DNA from: Chrysaora quinquecirrha
Lineage: Eukaryota > Cnidaria > Scyphozoa > Semaeostomeae > Pelagiidae
Reading direction: 5' to 3'
Assembly (NCBI GenBank): GCA_014526335.1
Contig: JACTAT010000122.1
Coordinates: 336,925 to 400,924, forward strand
Length of the DNA stretch: 64,000 bases
Shown here one piece after another: positions 30,331 to 42,439 of the stretch (within the stretch, counting starts at the first letter, position 1; every line of letters begins with the position of its first letter). The notes beneath the pieces were generated by a model. It saw nothing but the letters and a program-made list of their open reading frames with translations. It did not search any database and was not told the origin of the DNA. A program made the translations under genes and the position numbers.

Positions 30331-32639
30331 GTTTATCCTTAGTTTGGAACAAATTCATCATTTAAGACCAATTTGGGACAAAATTTTTGGACCGTAACAT
30401 TGCGTCCCTTTCTTCTTAGAATATATTTTGTTTCGACTACATAAACTTGAAGGTATGTTTGTAACAAAACTCAGTGCTTTTGGAACATTTTTGAACTGTT
30501 TTTGTGGAGTTTGTTACAGTTATTTCGTTGTATAGTTTGTTCTAGAATCAGGCATCATGATACTACTTCCAGGTTAGCTTGTTTTTAAGAGCAAGAAGCT
30601 ATAAATACATATGCTAGGTTCGGATAAACGAGTTTGTGTTGTACTTTTAAAGTTAGCTTTTAAACGCATTTTACTCTTCCAATACAAGCTTTATGACCAG
30701 ACTTTGTTGTATGGACCATTTTAACATAATTGGACATTATGTTAAACTATTTGTATAGGTTCATTTTAATAGATCTATGGTTAAATAATTTAGGTAAGGC
30801 ACTCTTTTTCTCTACGTTTAGTGCATTTATATGACACTCTTTTTCTCTACGTTTAGTGCTCTTTTTCTCAGCTTTTTATATGGGCTGAGCCTCTACCTTT
30901 GTGTGGTGTAGTTTAAGACGGGCTTCATTTTAGTTACCTTTGAAACCTCAGTTGGCCTTGAAGAATGGGACTCTTCTTGTTGTTATTAAAATTATTTATT
31001 AAAGCTTATGACTGTAGTTTGGTGGCACAATTTGGTTGTTGTTTTCGTTAGGCTTGTTTAAACTCTTTCTATTGAGTGAGTTTGTTAGTTATATAGCTAT
31101 GATTTTTTAGGCTTCAAATCGTACTCTTTCTTTTTGGAGTTGTGTTTGCAGTTAGACCTTAGTCTCTTGCGCTGTTATTTTGAGTTGCAATCTCGCATCT
31201 ACTTACAATTATCGCCGTTAATACTTGGAGACATGTCTGTTTGAATATATTGGTGACTTGTTTGCTTTTAAGACGTTCTGGGCTTCAGAAATGAGATTTC
31301 GACTCGTGTTTCAAGGGATGTTTAGGCCGAGGTTTAGGCCATATAAGTGCAGGTTTCCTTTTGTACTGAAATGGGTTTCCCTCGCATAAGATGGGTCTCA
31401 CATCTTGGCTCTTTTAGGAGGGATCCAATTGCATAGGGTAGCCTCGTGAAGTGAGGTTATTTTGGCGTATTGACTTTCAAGGTGTTCAAGCTCCGATATC
31501 CCTGACTAGGGTTCAGGAATCGTAGAAGTTTGAAAGTAGGCTGTTTGTCATGTTGTCGAAAGTCGCATTAAATTTCTTCATATTACCCAAAGCGAGAACT
31601 AAGCCTTTAGCTAGATTTAAACGGGAAGCCTTGATAAATTTATTGTATTCTGAAGCTTAGAGACCTTGAAAATTTTTAGGTCAAAACTTCGTGAACTCTT
31701 TGTATCAAGCGTGTATCTCAGACCTTGTCATGCGCGTTTTGACATATTGACAAGGCTTGGGCCTACAGTGATGGTGGTAAAGCCTTTCGAGCCATATTTG
31801 ATGCGTTGCTAATGTTAGTGTAGTTTGTCGCGCTTTAAAATTCAAAAAAGGAAAAGCTAAAATGCCCAAATGCAAGGCTTTTCTGGGGAATTTCAACCTT
31901 TGTCCCGTGTTTAGATAACTTTCGCGTCTCGACGTACTGTATGTAATAGCGCTTTCAGACAATAATAAACTTCTCGAACTTATTAGGCCTAAGACCACCA
32001 TTTTTGATTGCCCGTTTATGTGGACTATATCATCCCGTCTCTTCAGTAATTTACTTTCATCTGGATATAGTTTGTCTTTGGTACTTTTGCCCTTTGGTTG
32101 GGTCATGTTTCAGCCGTGACATGATATTCCTAGTTGCCAGAACTTTTCTACAAAAGACCTTCGAAACGAGTAGCTTGATTAATTATTATCATTTTTATCA
32201 CAGTTTTTCAGTCGCATATTTATCTGGATTCAGGTGGTTCTATTGTTATATATTAGACAAGTTTTGCATGGACTCGATACAATAAAGAATATATCTACTT
32301 TGTTAGTAAGCCCTGTGAGACATTGTCATATATTGATCAATTCACCTCAAGCTGTATATGTTTATCTTTTATCTTAAACCCTCATTCGTGCTTTCTTGTT
32401 GCTTACTAACTTCAATCTATACCTTATTTTCCATTGATTCGTCTCCTTTGAAATCTAGTGTAATTTCGTTCAGATCTAGATCCATTTTGCCAAAACCATG
32501 TCTTATCTGTAGTTACTTGGTCTTCAGGGAAGCAACTGCTCCATGCCTGCACCAATCTGAAAGATTAATGCAAACCGCTGACAACGAGGAACTGTAGACG
32601 TAGCTCTTTGCGTAAGGACGTTGCAAAGACCTACACAAC
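30331..32639. other. No recognisable gene
   Basis: AT-rich, mostly unique sequence. A 30-bp direct repeat (cactctttttctctacgtttagtgc) occurs at 30,801 and 30,835. The reverse-strand frame at 31,705-32,106 shows no domain. AATAAAG at about 32,280 could be a polyadenylation signal, but no supported transcript leads to it. Confidence 0.4.
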
Positions 32640-32941
32640 AAATAATAAATTTCAGTACAAGGACTGTGACGAATAACATAATTGATGAACCAGTAGCTAA
32701 GAAAGAACGAAAAATCCAGTAAGTTTTGAGACAAACCCAAGAAAATTGTTACGGCATAGCCGATTTTGCAAAGAAAAACTACATATATATAGTCATATAG
32801 TTTTTCTTTGCAAAATTGGTTATGCCGAAACAATATTTCTCTTAGATTTGTCTCAAAATTGACTGGATTTGTCGTTCTTTCTTATCTACTGGGTCATCAA
32901 TCACGTTATTCGTCACAGTCCTTGTACTGAAATTTATTATT
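32640..32941. mobile_element. 300-bp hairpin MITE
   Basis: Near-perfect palindrome. The left arm runs aataataaatttcagtacaaggactgtgacg ... cttttgcaaagaaaaacta. The right arm is its complement (tagtttttctttgcaa ... gtcacagtccttgtactgaaatttattatt). Arms of about 145 bp, centre near 32,790 (tatatatagtcatat). Small differences show age. Confidence 0.85.
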
Positions 32942-33129
32942 AAACTACGACTTCCCACCAATATTCCAATTTCTACCTATACAACTGTTATGACAAAAAG
33001 AAGGAGAGGATATTTCGTATAACTGATGTCTTTAGAGACAAATTTGATGAAGTGGTGTTGTAGAAGAAGATTGTGTAGAGATAAGTATATAGAGAAAGCT
33101 TTGTTGTCAGAGAAGATGCATGGAGCATG

Positions 33130-34250
33130 GTAGCTTAGTAGGGCATGACTTGACTTAATACGCGGCTTAAATACAGATGTTAACTTAATAGAGCGTTGGA
33201 TAGAAAGGAACTATAAATGCGAGTTAGTTTGGTAGAAAGAAGGTAGTTAAAGAGAAACAATACATTAGGATAGTTTAGCCTTAGTCACTTTTAGCAATAT
33301 GTCTTAACAGAGGGAGGACTATGAAACGAAAACTTGCAGAGAATCTTGAAGAAGGAATGCCATTAGTATCTTAATTTATTTAAAAAAGACAGTAGGGACA
33401 AGGTATATGGGGTGGTTAATAGAGAAGAAACTTAGAAAGAGACTAAGAGAGGTAGCTTAATAGAGATATAGCTTAACAGATAGAGGGCTTGGGCTTAATG
33501 GAGAGAAGGTACCATAGAGGAGTATTGTAAGTAGAAAGAGCTTAATGGGGAAAGTTCCTTGATTAATCTATTAGAAAAACAGTGTAGTTAATAGGAAGGA
33601 ACAATGTTAGAGAAGTAGCTTAATTGAAAGGAGACTTGCATGGAGATTAGGCTTAATAGAGATTGAGCTTAGTAGACAGAGGGATGAATGGAGAGAAGGT
33701 TCCATAGAGAAGTATTGCAAGTGAAAGAAGGCTTAATGGGGAAGTACATTAATTTATTAGAAAGACGGTATTGTTATTAGGGAAAAGGTATAGAAAGAAA
33801 GCTTTCATTTTATGGGCTTTGAAACATTAACATTAACAAGATTGCTTAATAGAGAGGATACTTAGAGATAGGGCTTAATAGACAGGTGGCTTAATGGAGA
33901 GGAGATGCCATAGAGAAGTATTGCAAGTCAGTGAAGACGAAATGGGGAAGTTCCTTAATCAATTAGAAAGACGGTGTAGTTATTAAGGGGAAAGGGTATA
34001 GAAATTACTTAATAGAGAGGATAGTTACTGTATATGGAGATAAGGCTTAATAGAGATACAGTAGAGCTTAATAGACAGAAGGCTTAATCGAGAGAAGATA
34101 CAATAGAGAATTGAGATGTAATAGAGATTGAGCTTAGTAGACAGAGGGCTTAATGGAGAGAAAGACGAGGCTTGAAAGAGATTGAGCTTAATAGATAGAA
34201 GGCTTAATTAAGAGAAGATTCCATAGACCCATAGAGAAGTATTATTAGTA
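33130..34250. repeat. Degenerate cttaatagaga tandem repeats
   Basis: Blocks of roughly 190-200 bp recur with the order agcttaatagacagagggcttaatggagagaag, ccatagagaagtattg, aagtagaaag, ggggaagttccttaat, ttagaaagacggtgtagttatta. At least four diverged copies. Purine-rich on the + strand; no coding frame survives. Confidence 0.75.
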
Positions 34251-34296
34251 CGTTGATAAAATGAAGGCTTGATGTGCTTAGTGAATTCAATGTAGA

Positions 34297-34666
34297 TACA
34301 CGTTTTTTTTATAAGGAACCTTTGGTCTGAGTTGAGGCTGGAGTTCCTTAATTTTTCAACAAAATGAGGCTGAAAGTTCCTTATACTGTTTCTTGTCGTG
34401 GGATATGTATAAATACTAATTTTTACAGCAAATTCATAGAAACTATTTTTCATTTCTAACTTTATGTATAAATGGAGCCTTTTGGGGAAGAACGATGGGA
34501 AACATATTGTACTTCTGTTCATTTTTCGTACAAATCGCCTGATTCTTTAAAAAAGATTTTCTTAGTTTTTCATCCGAGCCTCGACAGTTCCTTAAAGTTC
34601 CTTAATTTTTGGGAATTTTCAGCCTCAAGTTCCTTATAAAGGTGTTCCTTATAAAAAAAACGTGTA
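34297..34666. mobile_element. MITE, iteron family B (GTTCCTTA)
   Basis: A 370-bp element. Left end TACACGTTTTTTTTATAAGG, right end CCTTATAAAAAAAACGTGTA. GTTCCTTA occurs twice in the left module and four times at the right (two adjacent, then two at the tip), each cluster introduced by gaggctg or agcctca. Inverted relative to the family B copies at 8,603 and 37,310. Confidence 0.9.
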
Positions 34667-34809
34667 AGGCCTGTACGGTACTCATCTGCGAGTTTTAGAG
34701 ACCTAATAGATGGAAAACGTAGAAAAAAGCCTGAGAAAAAGAGGCGTAAGAGAGATGAAGCTTTATGGGGAGTAGTTTAGAGAATACGCATCAATAAAAG
34801 GAGCTGCGA

Positions 34810-35185
34810 TACACTCTTTTTTTTTATAAGAATACTATAAATTTTGCCCAGCTTCAATATTCTTAAGAAATTTTCGTTTTGAGCCTGAAAATATTCTTGA
34901 AGTATTCTTATTTTTTCAAACATGATATTGTTTCAGGGGAACATAGTTAAAAGAAAAATTACGAGTAAATAGCGGAGCGAAAGAAAAATTCAACTATTAT
35001 AACAATAAGAATGTTGTTTAACAATCATGAAGTTTCGTTCTAACATTGCAAAACAGGCAACTGCTGAAAAATGAGGCACAAATATGCGAGCTGAGGCTGA
35101 GCATATTCTTACAATATTCTTAAAAATTGGATGATTCTGAGCCTCAATATTCTTATAAACTTTATTCTTATAAAAAAAGAGTGTA
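34810..35185. mobile_element. MITE, iteron family D (TATTCTTA)
   Basis: A 376-bp element. Ends TACACTCTTTTTTTTTATAAG and CTTATAAAAAAAGAGTGTA. The scaffold is the same as family A or B, but the repeated word is TATTCTTA throughout (two in the left module plus one TATTCTTg, and about four at the right). The left TIR reads ATAAGAATA, its complement. Non-coding. Confidence 0.9.
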
Positions 35186-35689
35186 TAGAGGCTTGAATTG
35201 CCTAATAAAGTACAGATGAGACTTGAATGTGAAGTCAAGAAAGAGAGAAAAAACGTAGAGACGAGAGAAGACTGGAGATGAAATTTGTTTGGTATAAAGG
35301 CTTTATTTGATGATTGTAAAGGAAAGCTTAGTTCATTTGTAGAAAAAGATTCCAAAATAGGAAGGAAGCTAAGGGACTTCACTTGACAGAAAAGAGGCAA
35401 AACATAATTTATTTTCCTTTTAAAAGTCTTATTTTCACAACTGTAGTTATACATAACTGTACATTGGATATATAAAACTGTCATTGTTGAAGACAAGAGA
35501 AGCGTTACTAAGCCATCCTTTGAAAGCTTTCATTTTATGGGCTTTGAAATATTATCGTTTCTACTGAGAAAAGTTGAGAAGATTGTGGTTAAAACCCATC
35601 CATACATAACTTTTTCTGGAAAATATGAGACAATACCGAGTAGACTCTCTGATAGGCCTATGACCGGTAAAGGCGTGTGTGATCAAGGC

Positions 35690-35815
35690 AAGGGGCGAAT
35701 GCACTTCTTGGTATTTCGTACACCCGTTGCTGGGAATTCTGTTGTTTTCAAAAGATACCCCTTGAAAATCCTTTTGTTTCAAGGGGAATCTCGTGCGCCT
35801 TGAAATGCCCCACGG
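35690..35815. mobile_element. Short palindromic repeat, gaatctcgtac family
   Basis: Holds gggcgaatgcacttcttggtatttcgtacacc, aatccttttgtttc, ggaatctcgtgcgcc and gaaatgcccc in the order seen at 10,104, 46,484 and 62,137. Confidence 0.7.
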
Positions 35816-35819
35816 ATCA

Positions 35820-37045
35820 AGGCATGCGACCCACGGGACCTTGGAAGATTTCGGGTTGAAGTTTCACTTCGCCTGGGCCACGTTCAGTTCGGCTGTCCAA
35901 AACGCTGCAGGTCCACAAGTTACAGGTCCAAAATTGCCTGACACCCAAGAAACCTGACTAGGGAGAGATTTATACTGCGTAATTTGCTTAAGTTGCTTAA
36001 AAAGGGCGGCCTAGTCAAACACACTGAGTATATGATTTCACGAAATGAGCTAGCTTTATCCACGAGAACAGAAACAGCTCAAGCATAAAGCTTCTGTCTT
36101 CAACAGGCCAACCATGATTTGAAAATTAAGGGAAAGAGTTCATATCAAATTTTCGGGTTTGTTTCTGGATAAACTTATTGTTATTGCAAAGTCTGGCTGA
36201 TCTGGCTTGCCGAACTTTTACTTGCTTACCCCCTTACCCAACCCTATTATCGACTTTTGCAACAAAATCGATTGTAGGGAGATTTCCCTGATGCGGCTGC
36301 CTGCGTGGAATGATCGAGATAGCGAGTCCTTTTCAAGTTCTATAAGATTATATACCTTTGTAAGCTGATACTGTCTGTTGTAAGATTACAATGCTATTCC
36401 TGGTTTCACGCTTTTTAAACATTCATGTCAATGTCACTGCCTAGTGCCTGGACATTCTTGTTAGCCATATGTCAGTGCTGTATTGTATATTCTCGAGTCT
36501 AGCAGCATTACTATTCGATAACAAATAAAAAATTGTACCTTTGTAAGTTTTTCACCTCTTTTAGAGAACTTCATGGGAAATTTTCTACTCTTTTTCAGCT
36601 GTTGAGGCCGGAGAAAAATAGCTCGAACGTTATTGTTATTATTCAAGGACTCGCCCCACTCCTTCGAAAACAATGTCTGATTTCTCGGTTTTTTATGTCA
36701 ATAGCGAACAGATACTGTGCTACATTGTATCATGCCTAGGCCTATTTCATGAGTACTTCTTAGTAATCTTTTCAACAAACTGTCGACCGTAATTTTCAAA
36801 ACTTTTCTCCTTTGAGTGGTGGATAGCTGGACATTTGGAATTTCAATTTCCACGTTTTTTATAAGTAACCAGTTCATGAAAAACTCAGAAAACTTAGATC
36901 TAGACACTCGTAGAATCTATAAGAAATTTTTAAAGCTACATCAGAATAATCTGTAATTGGATAAAGACGAAATAACTCATTTCCAGCATATTTTCGGACA
37001 TTTTGACTCTTTCATCTCTTCCTTTCCTACTGTCTCTATGTGCTT
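35820..37045. other. No recognisable feature
   Basis: Mixed-composition DNA without supported genes or complete repeats. Short frames on both strands overlap one another and lack domains. Confidence 0.4.
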
Positions 37046-37048
37046 GAA

Positions 37049-37283
37049 AAAGACGATCGTTTTAGGGGTTCAAGGGAATATTGGAACATGCAAAATGTAT
37101 CCAGGAAAGAAGGGAACATGGCAAAAATTAAAAGAGAACGAGGGAACATCGGGGCACAAGGATCAGGTAAAATCCTCCCTATCAATCCGTTTTACTATCA
37201 AACCGAAAAATAATTTTACAAAACCCCAGAAACACGGGGATTTTCTCAATGGAACAGGGGGACATGATACCCTCCTAAAAGAC
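37049..37283. mobile_element. TIR element, cgttttagggg family, copy 1
   Basis: Shares with 44,347-44,526 an order of gatcgttttaggggttc, agggaa...ggaacatgcaa, gggatcaggtaaaat, ctgaaaaataat.tacaaaac and a closing ggaacagggg. Copy 2 ends cccccaaacgacg, complementary to the left end; the match is eroded in copy 1. Confidence 0.65.
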
Positions 37284-37309
37284 TCTCAGAAATGACACCT
37301 TAAGTGGTA

Positions 37310-37680
37310 TACACGTTTTTTATATAAGGAACACCTTTATAAGGAACTCGAGGCTGAAAATTTCCAACAAATTAAGGAACTTTAAGGAACTGGCGAGGCT
37401 CAGATGAAAGACTAAGAATAATTTTTTTCAAGAACAAGACGATTTGTGCAAAAAATAGCAGAATAACAATGTATTTCCCACCGTTCTTCCAAAAAAGACG
37501 CCATTTATATTTAAAGTTAGAGAATGAAGCAAATTTATATGAATTTGCTGTAAAAAAATAGTATTCAAAAATATCTCACGAAAAGGAACAGCATAAGGAA
37601 CTTCAGCCTCATTTTGTTGAAAAATTAAGGAACTCCAGCCTCAACTCAGAGTTAAGGTTCCTTATAAAAAAGAACATGTA
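37310..37680. mobile_element. MITE, iteron family B (GTTCCTTA)
   Basis: A 371-bp element. Begins TACACGTTTTTTATATAAGG, ends CCTTATAAAAAAGAACATGTA. Internally colinear with the element at 8,603-8,978 (cacctttataaggaactcgaggctgaaaatt ... ctcaactcagagttaaggttcc). Confidence 0.9.
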
Positions 37681-38036
37681 ATAACTAAATTTTTTCCTAA
37701 AATTAAGACAGATTTTTAAAAACCCCTTAAGAACTAGGCCTTTAGCTTGGTTTCTAATGAAGAAACCTGAAGCTCGGATATTCTCACCTTCACCTACAGG
37801 TATTTCAGAATTGTTTCGACAATGTCCGGAATGTCCAACAGCAAACAAACATTTTCCCAAGAAACAACGCACATAGGGTCAGCTTTTGAGAAACCATACA
37901 ACGTGGATTAGGAATGCTAGGAAACGTTTGTGATGTGATCACTTGATTTTTATTGCTCGAATACCAGTGAAATAGCTTATTTCGAATTGTTTTGTTACCT
38001 CTTTCAATACTAATTTGGCCACCTAGATTGCTTTGA

Positions 38037-38397
38037 TACACTCTTTTTTTTATAAGAACCAGGAAATTTTGATTGAGGCTGGCTGTTCTTAAGTTTTTGC
38101 CTTTTTTGAGCCTGAAATGTTCTTAATCTGTTCTTAATTCCTTGGTTACTGAGACATCTAGATTTTGTCAGTTAATGTCTTTAGTGGTAATAGGGTTGTG
38201 TAAAAATGGAGCATGCATGTCCAGTTCACTGTTTGCTTGCTTTTTACGTTGTCTGACTGTCGTACTTTCATATTTAGCTGATATTCTCAGAGCTTATGAA
38301 AAGGCCCAGCCTCAGCTGGTTCCTATTTTGTTCTTAAAATCTGGGCAAAATCCAGGCTCGTGTTCTTATAAAATTGTTCTTATAAAAAAAGAGTGTA
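38037..38397. mobile_element. MITE, iteron family A (GTTCTTA)
   Basis: A 361-bp element, colinear with 10,578-10,938. Ends TACACTCTTTTTTTTATAAG and CTTATAAAAAAAGAGTGTA. GTTCTTA occurs in the left module (three times), the right module and twice at the right tip. The centre is the most diverged part. Confidence 0.92.
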
Positions 38398-38929
38398 GTG
38401 TGTCTTTCAAATCTAATTTGGCCACCCTGGAGTCCCTTCTGCCTTCAACGTTTTCCACTCTTTTTGTGAGAACAACTTTATAAGAAAAGCTTCAATTTCG
38501 ATAAAACCCAAATTAAAGTTCTTTATAAACTAAGTTTATATATAATCAGAAAATTACCAGTTCTTCAGCACTCCACAGCAAACTGTTTCTTGGAAGCCCG
38601 TTCGATTTTTTCTTGCAGCCTGTTGTTTTTTCTCTCTCTCGCAGCAATAACTTTCTTTTCTTTGCAAATTTCGTTTTAGGCCTCACGCATAGATTATCTT
38701 TGAGGATATTTTCGCAAAATTCCAACTTATAATTTGAAATTTAAGCAACGAATACAAATATCCAAGACACTAAATTTAAAAACATTCGATCGTCTTTTCA
38801 GGGCATGGCTTCACTCGTGCTCTTCCAAGAATTCCATTGTTTCAAGCACAGCAACAACAACATGTTAAGGTAGTACAACACTCTAACTTTTTATTTTATT
38901 AATTTTTCTCAAAGTTATCATAGAAAAGA

Positions 38930-39870
38930 AGGCATGGCAGCACCAACGGCAACGTTAAATCTAATGCATTACAGCGTTGATAGATAATTGAATAAAATAG
39001 CAAAAGATAATGCCTTACTGAATTGTCATGGCAGCGTCTAGAGATCATTGCAGAAAAATTGCAACGTAAATGAAATAAACGCGTTACAGCGTTTTCATCT
39101 GTTTTTATAACCGAATTGATAGATAATTGCATAAAAACGGCAACGTTAAGCTAATGCGTTGCAGCATTTGCATGGCAGCGTTTAGACATAATCGCAGAAA
39201 AATTACAACATAAATAAAATTAAGGCATTACAGCGTTTTTATGGCAGTGTTGATAGACAACTGCTGAAAAACCGCAAAGTTAAGCTACTGCCTTACAGCA
39301 TTTTCATGGCCACGTTTAGAGATGATTGCAGAAAAATTGTAACGTGAATAAAATTAAGGCATTACAGCGTTTATATGGCAGCGTTGATAGATAATTGCAT
39401 AAAAACGGCAATATTAAAATGATGCGCTACAGCGTTTTCATGGCTACGTTTAGAGATGATTACAGGAAAATTGTAACGTGAATTAAATTAACGCATTACA
39501 GCGTTTATATGGCAGCGGTGACAGATAGCAGCATAAAACAGCAACGTTAAGCTAATGCGTTACAGCGTTTCCTGAGAGCGTTTAGAGATAATTTCAGACA
39601 AATTGCATCGTTGAGCTAATGCGTTACAGCGTTTTATGGCAGTGTTTAGAGATAGTTCCTCAAAAATTGCAATGCAAACTAACGCATCACAGCTTTTTTC
39701 ATTGGTACATTGGCAGTGTTTGGAGATAATTGAAGAAAAATTACAAAGTGACGAAACTCACACATTACAGCTTTTTTCTGCCAGCGTTGAAAGAAAATTG
39801 CAACATCAAATGTAAAGCATTTCAACGTTTTCGAGAGAGCGTTGATAAATAAATGCAACAATTTTAACGT
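38930..39870. repeat. Degenerate ~65-bp tandem repeat, ttacagcgtttt
   Basis: Thirteen or so copies with period 60-70 bp: gcgttacagcgttttcatggcagcgttt, agagataattgcagaaaaattgcaacgtaaa, ttaagctaat. Alternate monomers are more alike than neighbours (tttagagat- versus gttgatagat-types), suggesting a dimer of about 130 bp. Confidence 0.85.
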
Positions 39871-39955
39871 AACACAAGTTTGAAACTTGTGAAAAAATCA
39901 ATTGCTGATATTTACATTTTTTAAGTTATTTAGTTATTTCAGTAATTTACAACAT

Positions 39956-40938
39956 TACACTCATTTTTTACAAGAAACCCCTTATAAGAAACTTCCTAAC
40001 CTCCTTTTCTTCCATTCATGAATATCTTTATTCATTTAGTTCTTGTTACTCAAAAATGGTGCGTGTGGATCTCCCTAGTGACTTTCGATAAATTCTAAGA
40101 CCCCGTTTACAAGAGGCCGGTTTACTTTTGATCCGTATCAAAGTTACAACATAGCGGCGCCGCATTACCTTTGTTACTGATAGGCTTTCTGTTTACACAA
40201 GTGCGGATTCGCATGAAATAGAGGCCTAAATAACAGAGCGAGGCTAAAATTCGAAAAATGTGGGCATATGCGCATTGCACAGAAACGTTTTTAAAAATGG
40301 ATAAAAAAGTAAGCTGTTTACACGAGACCTGAGGAAACAGCTATGTGTTGTTGTTTTTGTTAGTAGCTGTTTCCGAAAGAGTGGGAGGAAGGTAATAAGT
40401 CTAAGACATAAGACCTGATAACTTTGAAAACGTCTCGCTAGAAGGAGCAGAATTGATCTGGCTATCCGCATTTATTTTGATGCGGATTGCTTGGTCTCGT
40501 GTAAACGAGAAACATATCCGTATCAATTTTGTTTCGGATTCAAATGGATCCGGCCTCGTGTAAACCGGGCCTTGAGCTTTTACTATTTGCATGTCAAGAA
40601 ACTCTCAAAAACGCTTACTGTAATGCAGTGCCAAAACCTCCTTGATGGCACTATGTATGATTTGGGTACTATAGACGTGCTGCCCGGAACGATTTCGATT
40701 TTCACGATTTTGGTACAAAGAACGGTCTCCATTTTCACAAACTTAGTATACATAAGGTATGATATTTTTACATATGGGTATGATATTTCCACAAAATTGG
40801 TATAAGGTCGGGTATGTTTTTATGCTTGGGCGGAACGTCCCTAACCTAACAAGATTTGAGCAAGTGTTCCCCTGGGGGCCAAACTTAAGAAACTTTACTA
40901 GTTCGGGGCCAAATGTTCTTATAAGAAATGAGTGTGTT
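39956..40938. mobile_element. MITE, tacactcat type, carrying a nested repeat
   Basis: Left end TACACTCATTTTTTACAAGAAAC; right end GTTCTTATAAGAAATGAGTG. The 983 bp is longer than relatives because a separate repeat (40,098-40,574) lies inside. Related to the iteron superfamily by the ATAAGAA(A)C end. Confidence 0.6.
40098..40574. mobile_element. Nested TIR repeat with gtttacac ends
   Basis: Begins ccccgtttacaagaggccggttt and ends ccggcctcgtgtaaaccggg, its inverted form. Internal words atccgtatcaa and gcggattcgcatg/catttattttgatgcggatt are also inverted. A related fragment lies at 47,150-47,320 (ggatccaaaaggtcccgtgtaaacgg). Confidence 0.7.
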
Positions 40939-40957
40939 TAATTAATATAAATAATTT

Positions 40958-42324
40958 TCAAATTGAAAAACGAAACAACAAATTTTGACTATCAGTTTTT
41001 TCGACTCTTCCCTTTTGGATATAGTAACGTAAGGCTCGAAGCAATTTTTCGTCAGTCATCTTTTTACGAGACTTACGATCACCCCAAAGCGCGGCGACTC
41101 TTTGGGGCTTGGTGATTTTAAATTCTTTTCTGTCTTTCACCGTCCAGTGTAAATAAGCTTCGTAGCCTCCTTTGTTGAGAAGCTCCAGAAGAAATTCATC
41201 CAAATGGAGGCTGGCGTTCTCTGAAATAGCACGGAAAAGAGGTTATACTTCGGAAATAATAACAGCCGCAAACCGCAATAAAGGAACCTCAGAGAGGTAT
41301 ATGTCACGGAACCTAGACTTCCAGGATTCTTGCGGCACAAAGTTCCTAACAAGATAATATCAGACCAGATCTATCTAGATTTGATTGGTTGATCTAATCA
41401 TTTGATCCTCCCACCTTTGCGTTCTTAAGATTTGGCTTCACACGCTGGTCCCATAGCTCGCCGCGCAAAGCAGGATTGGAGGAGATGCAAATACTAGACA
41501 GCTAGACGGGGCCCACCGGGAAACTTCTTTCCTCTGACAGACTACAATGGTACATAACGTGACCAAAAAATGGTACTGAAGAACTCTTTTCACGAGAATA
41601 GGTCTTTTACAGTAAAATGGCCTAAAACAGGCCCAGTAATATACCGATATCTACGATCGACGTAATATCTAAATAGCATGCTTATTGGACTTCTACATGA
41701 GTTGTAATTATCGCTGTTGAGTTAAGTTACTGGACGCTCAAACCACTCTGAGCAAGCAGCTGTAAAGTTGTTGTTGTTGTCGTTGTTGTTGCTTTTTGCA
41801 AACAGTGGGATTTCAAAGAGATGTGAGATTCATTAGTCTGCGGTGCAGACCGTGGGGGAGGAGGAAACTGGTGCATCCTTTTCTTCTCCCCCCACCGTCT
41901 GCAGTGCAGACTAGAGATTCATGCAATCAAAAAGTCTAGACTTATTACCCGAGTCCCAGATGAAACCGAGACTAACACCAAATCGAGATCGCTCAATCTT
42001 GATAGTTTGAGCGTGCAGTATTTCAACTCAATAGCGATAACTACGACTCAGGTAATAAGTCTACAATAAATCAACCTTACTTCGTTTTATTTCAGCCTCT
42101 GTTTGAGTTTCACTCTTTAATCTATGATCCTTAACCTCGCCTTCACACGTTTCTTCTGAATTTGAAATTTGGGCCTTTAGCTTCTTCGTGTACAATTCAT
42201 TTCTTAGGAAAATATCACATGGACATGAGTTCCTTTGACATTTTGGTAAAAATGGTGCTCCCAAACATTCTATGTCGCAAATATCATTTGAAAGCAGAAG
42301 TTCACTGTAATGCTTTTCATCAAT
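40958..42324 (-). CDS. ETS-domain transcription factor (ETS-B), two 3' coding exons
   Basis: Minus strand. The upstream exon, 42,324..42,081 (244 bp), has acceptor tttcagttgcag|ATT and donor AAACGAA|GTAAGG; it encodes IDEKHYSELLLSNDICDIEC..., with six cysteines, then a charged end. The final exon, 41,220..40,958 (263 bp), has acceptor gtgctatttcag. Phases 0 and 1 fit (A joins AG to give Lys) and are the same as in ETS-A. The last exon is an ETS domain: LDEFLLELL, LHWTVKDRKEFKI, VAALWGDRK, recognition helix LLRALRYYI, and LLFRF. The two GGA-reading arginines and two aromatic residues are kept, so DNA binding to GGAA/T is plausible. The ETS domain is C-terminal, as in the ESE/ELF3 and SPDEF groups; exact class unresolved. 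A first exon may lie at 46,195-46,242. Confidence 0.82.
41834..41912. mobile_element. 80-bp palindrome in ETS-B intron
   Basis: tagtctgcggtgcagac..cgtgggggagga pairs with the complement (tctcccccc.accgtctgcagtgcagacta) across a loop of about 30 bp. A related word, gtctggggtgcagac, occurs at about 49,636. Confidence 0.7.
41936..42061. mobile_element. MITE, cgataactacgactcag family
   Basis: About 126 bp; inverted ends tagacttattacccgagtc and gactcaggtaataagtcta. It ends 14 bp from the ETS-B splice donor, inside the intron. Same family as 15,573-15,711, which lies in the matching ETS-A intron. Confidence 0.88.
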
Positions 42325-42439
42325 CTGCAACTGAAATGAATAATAATTTCTTAGGTAAAGAAAGCGTGCAGTTTTGATCGAAAGATACACACAAGCTACG
42401 TTTTTGTCAGTAGCAAAACAAAGTAATGTCACAAACTGC

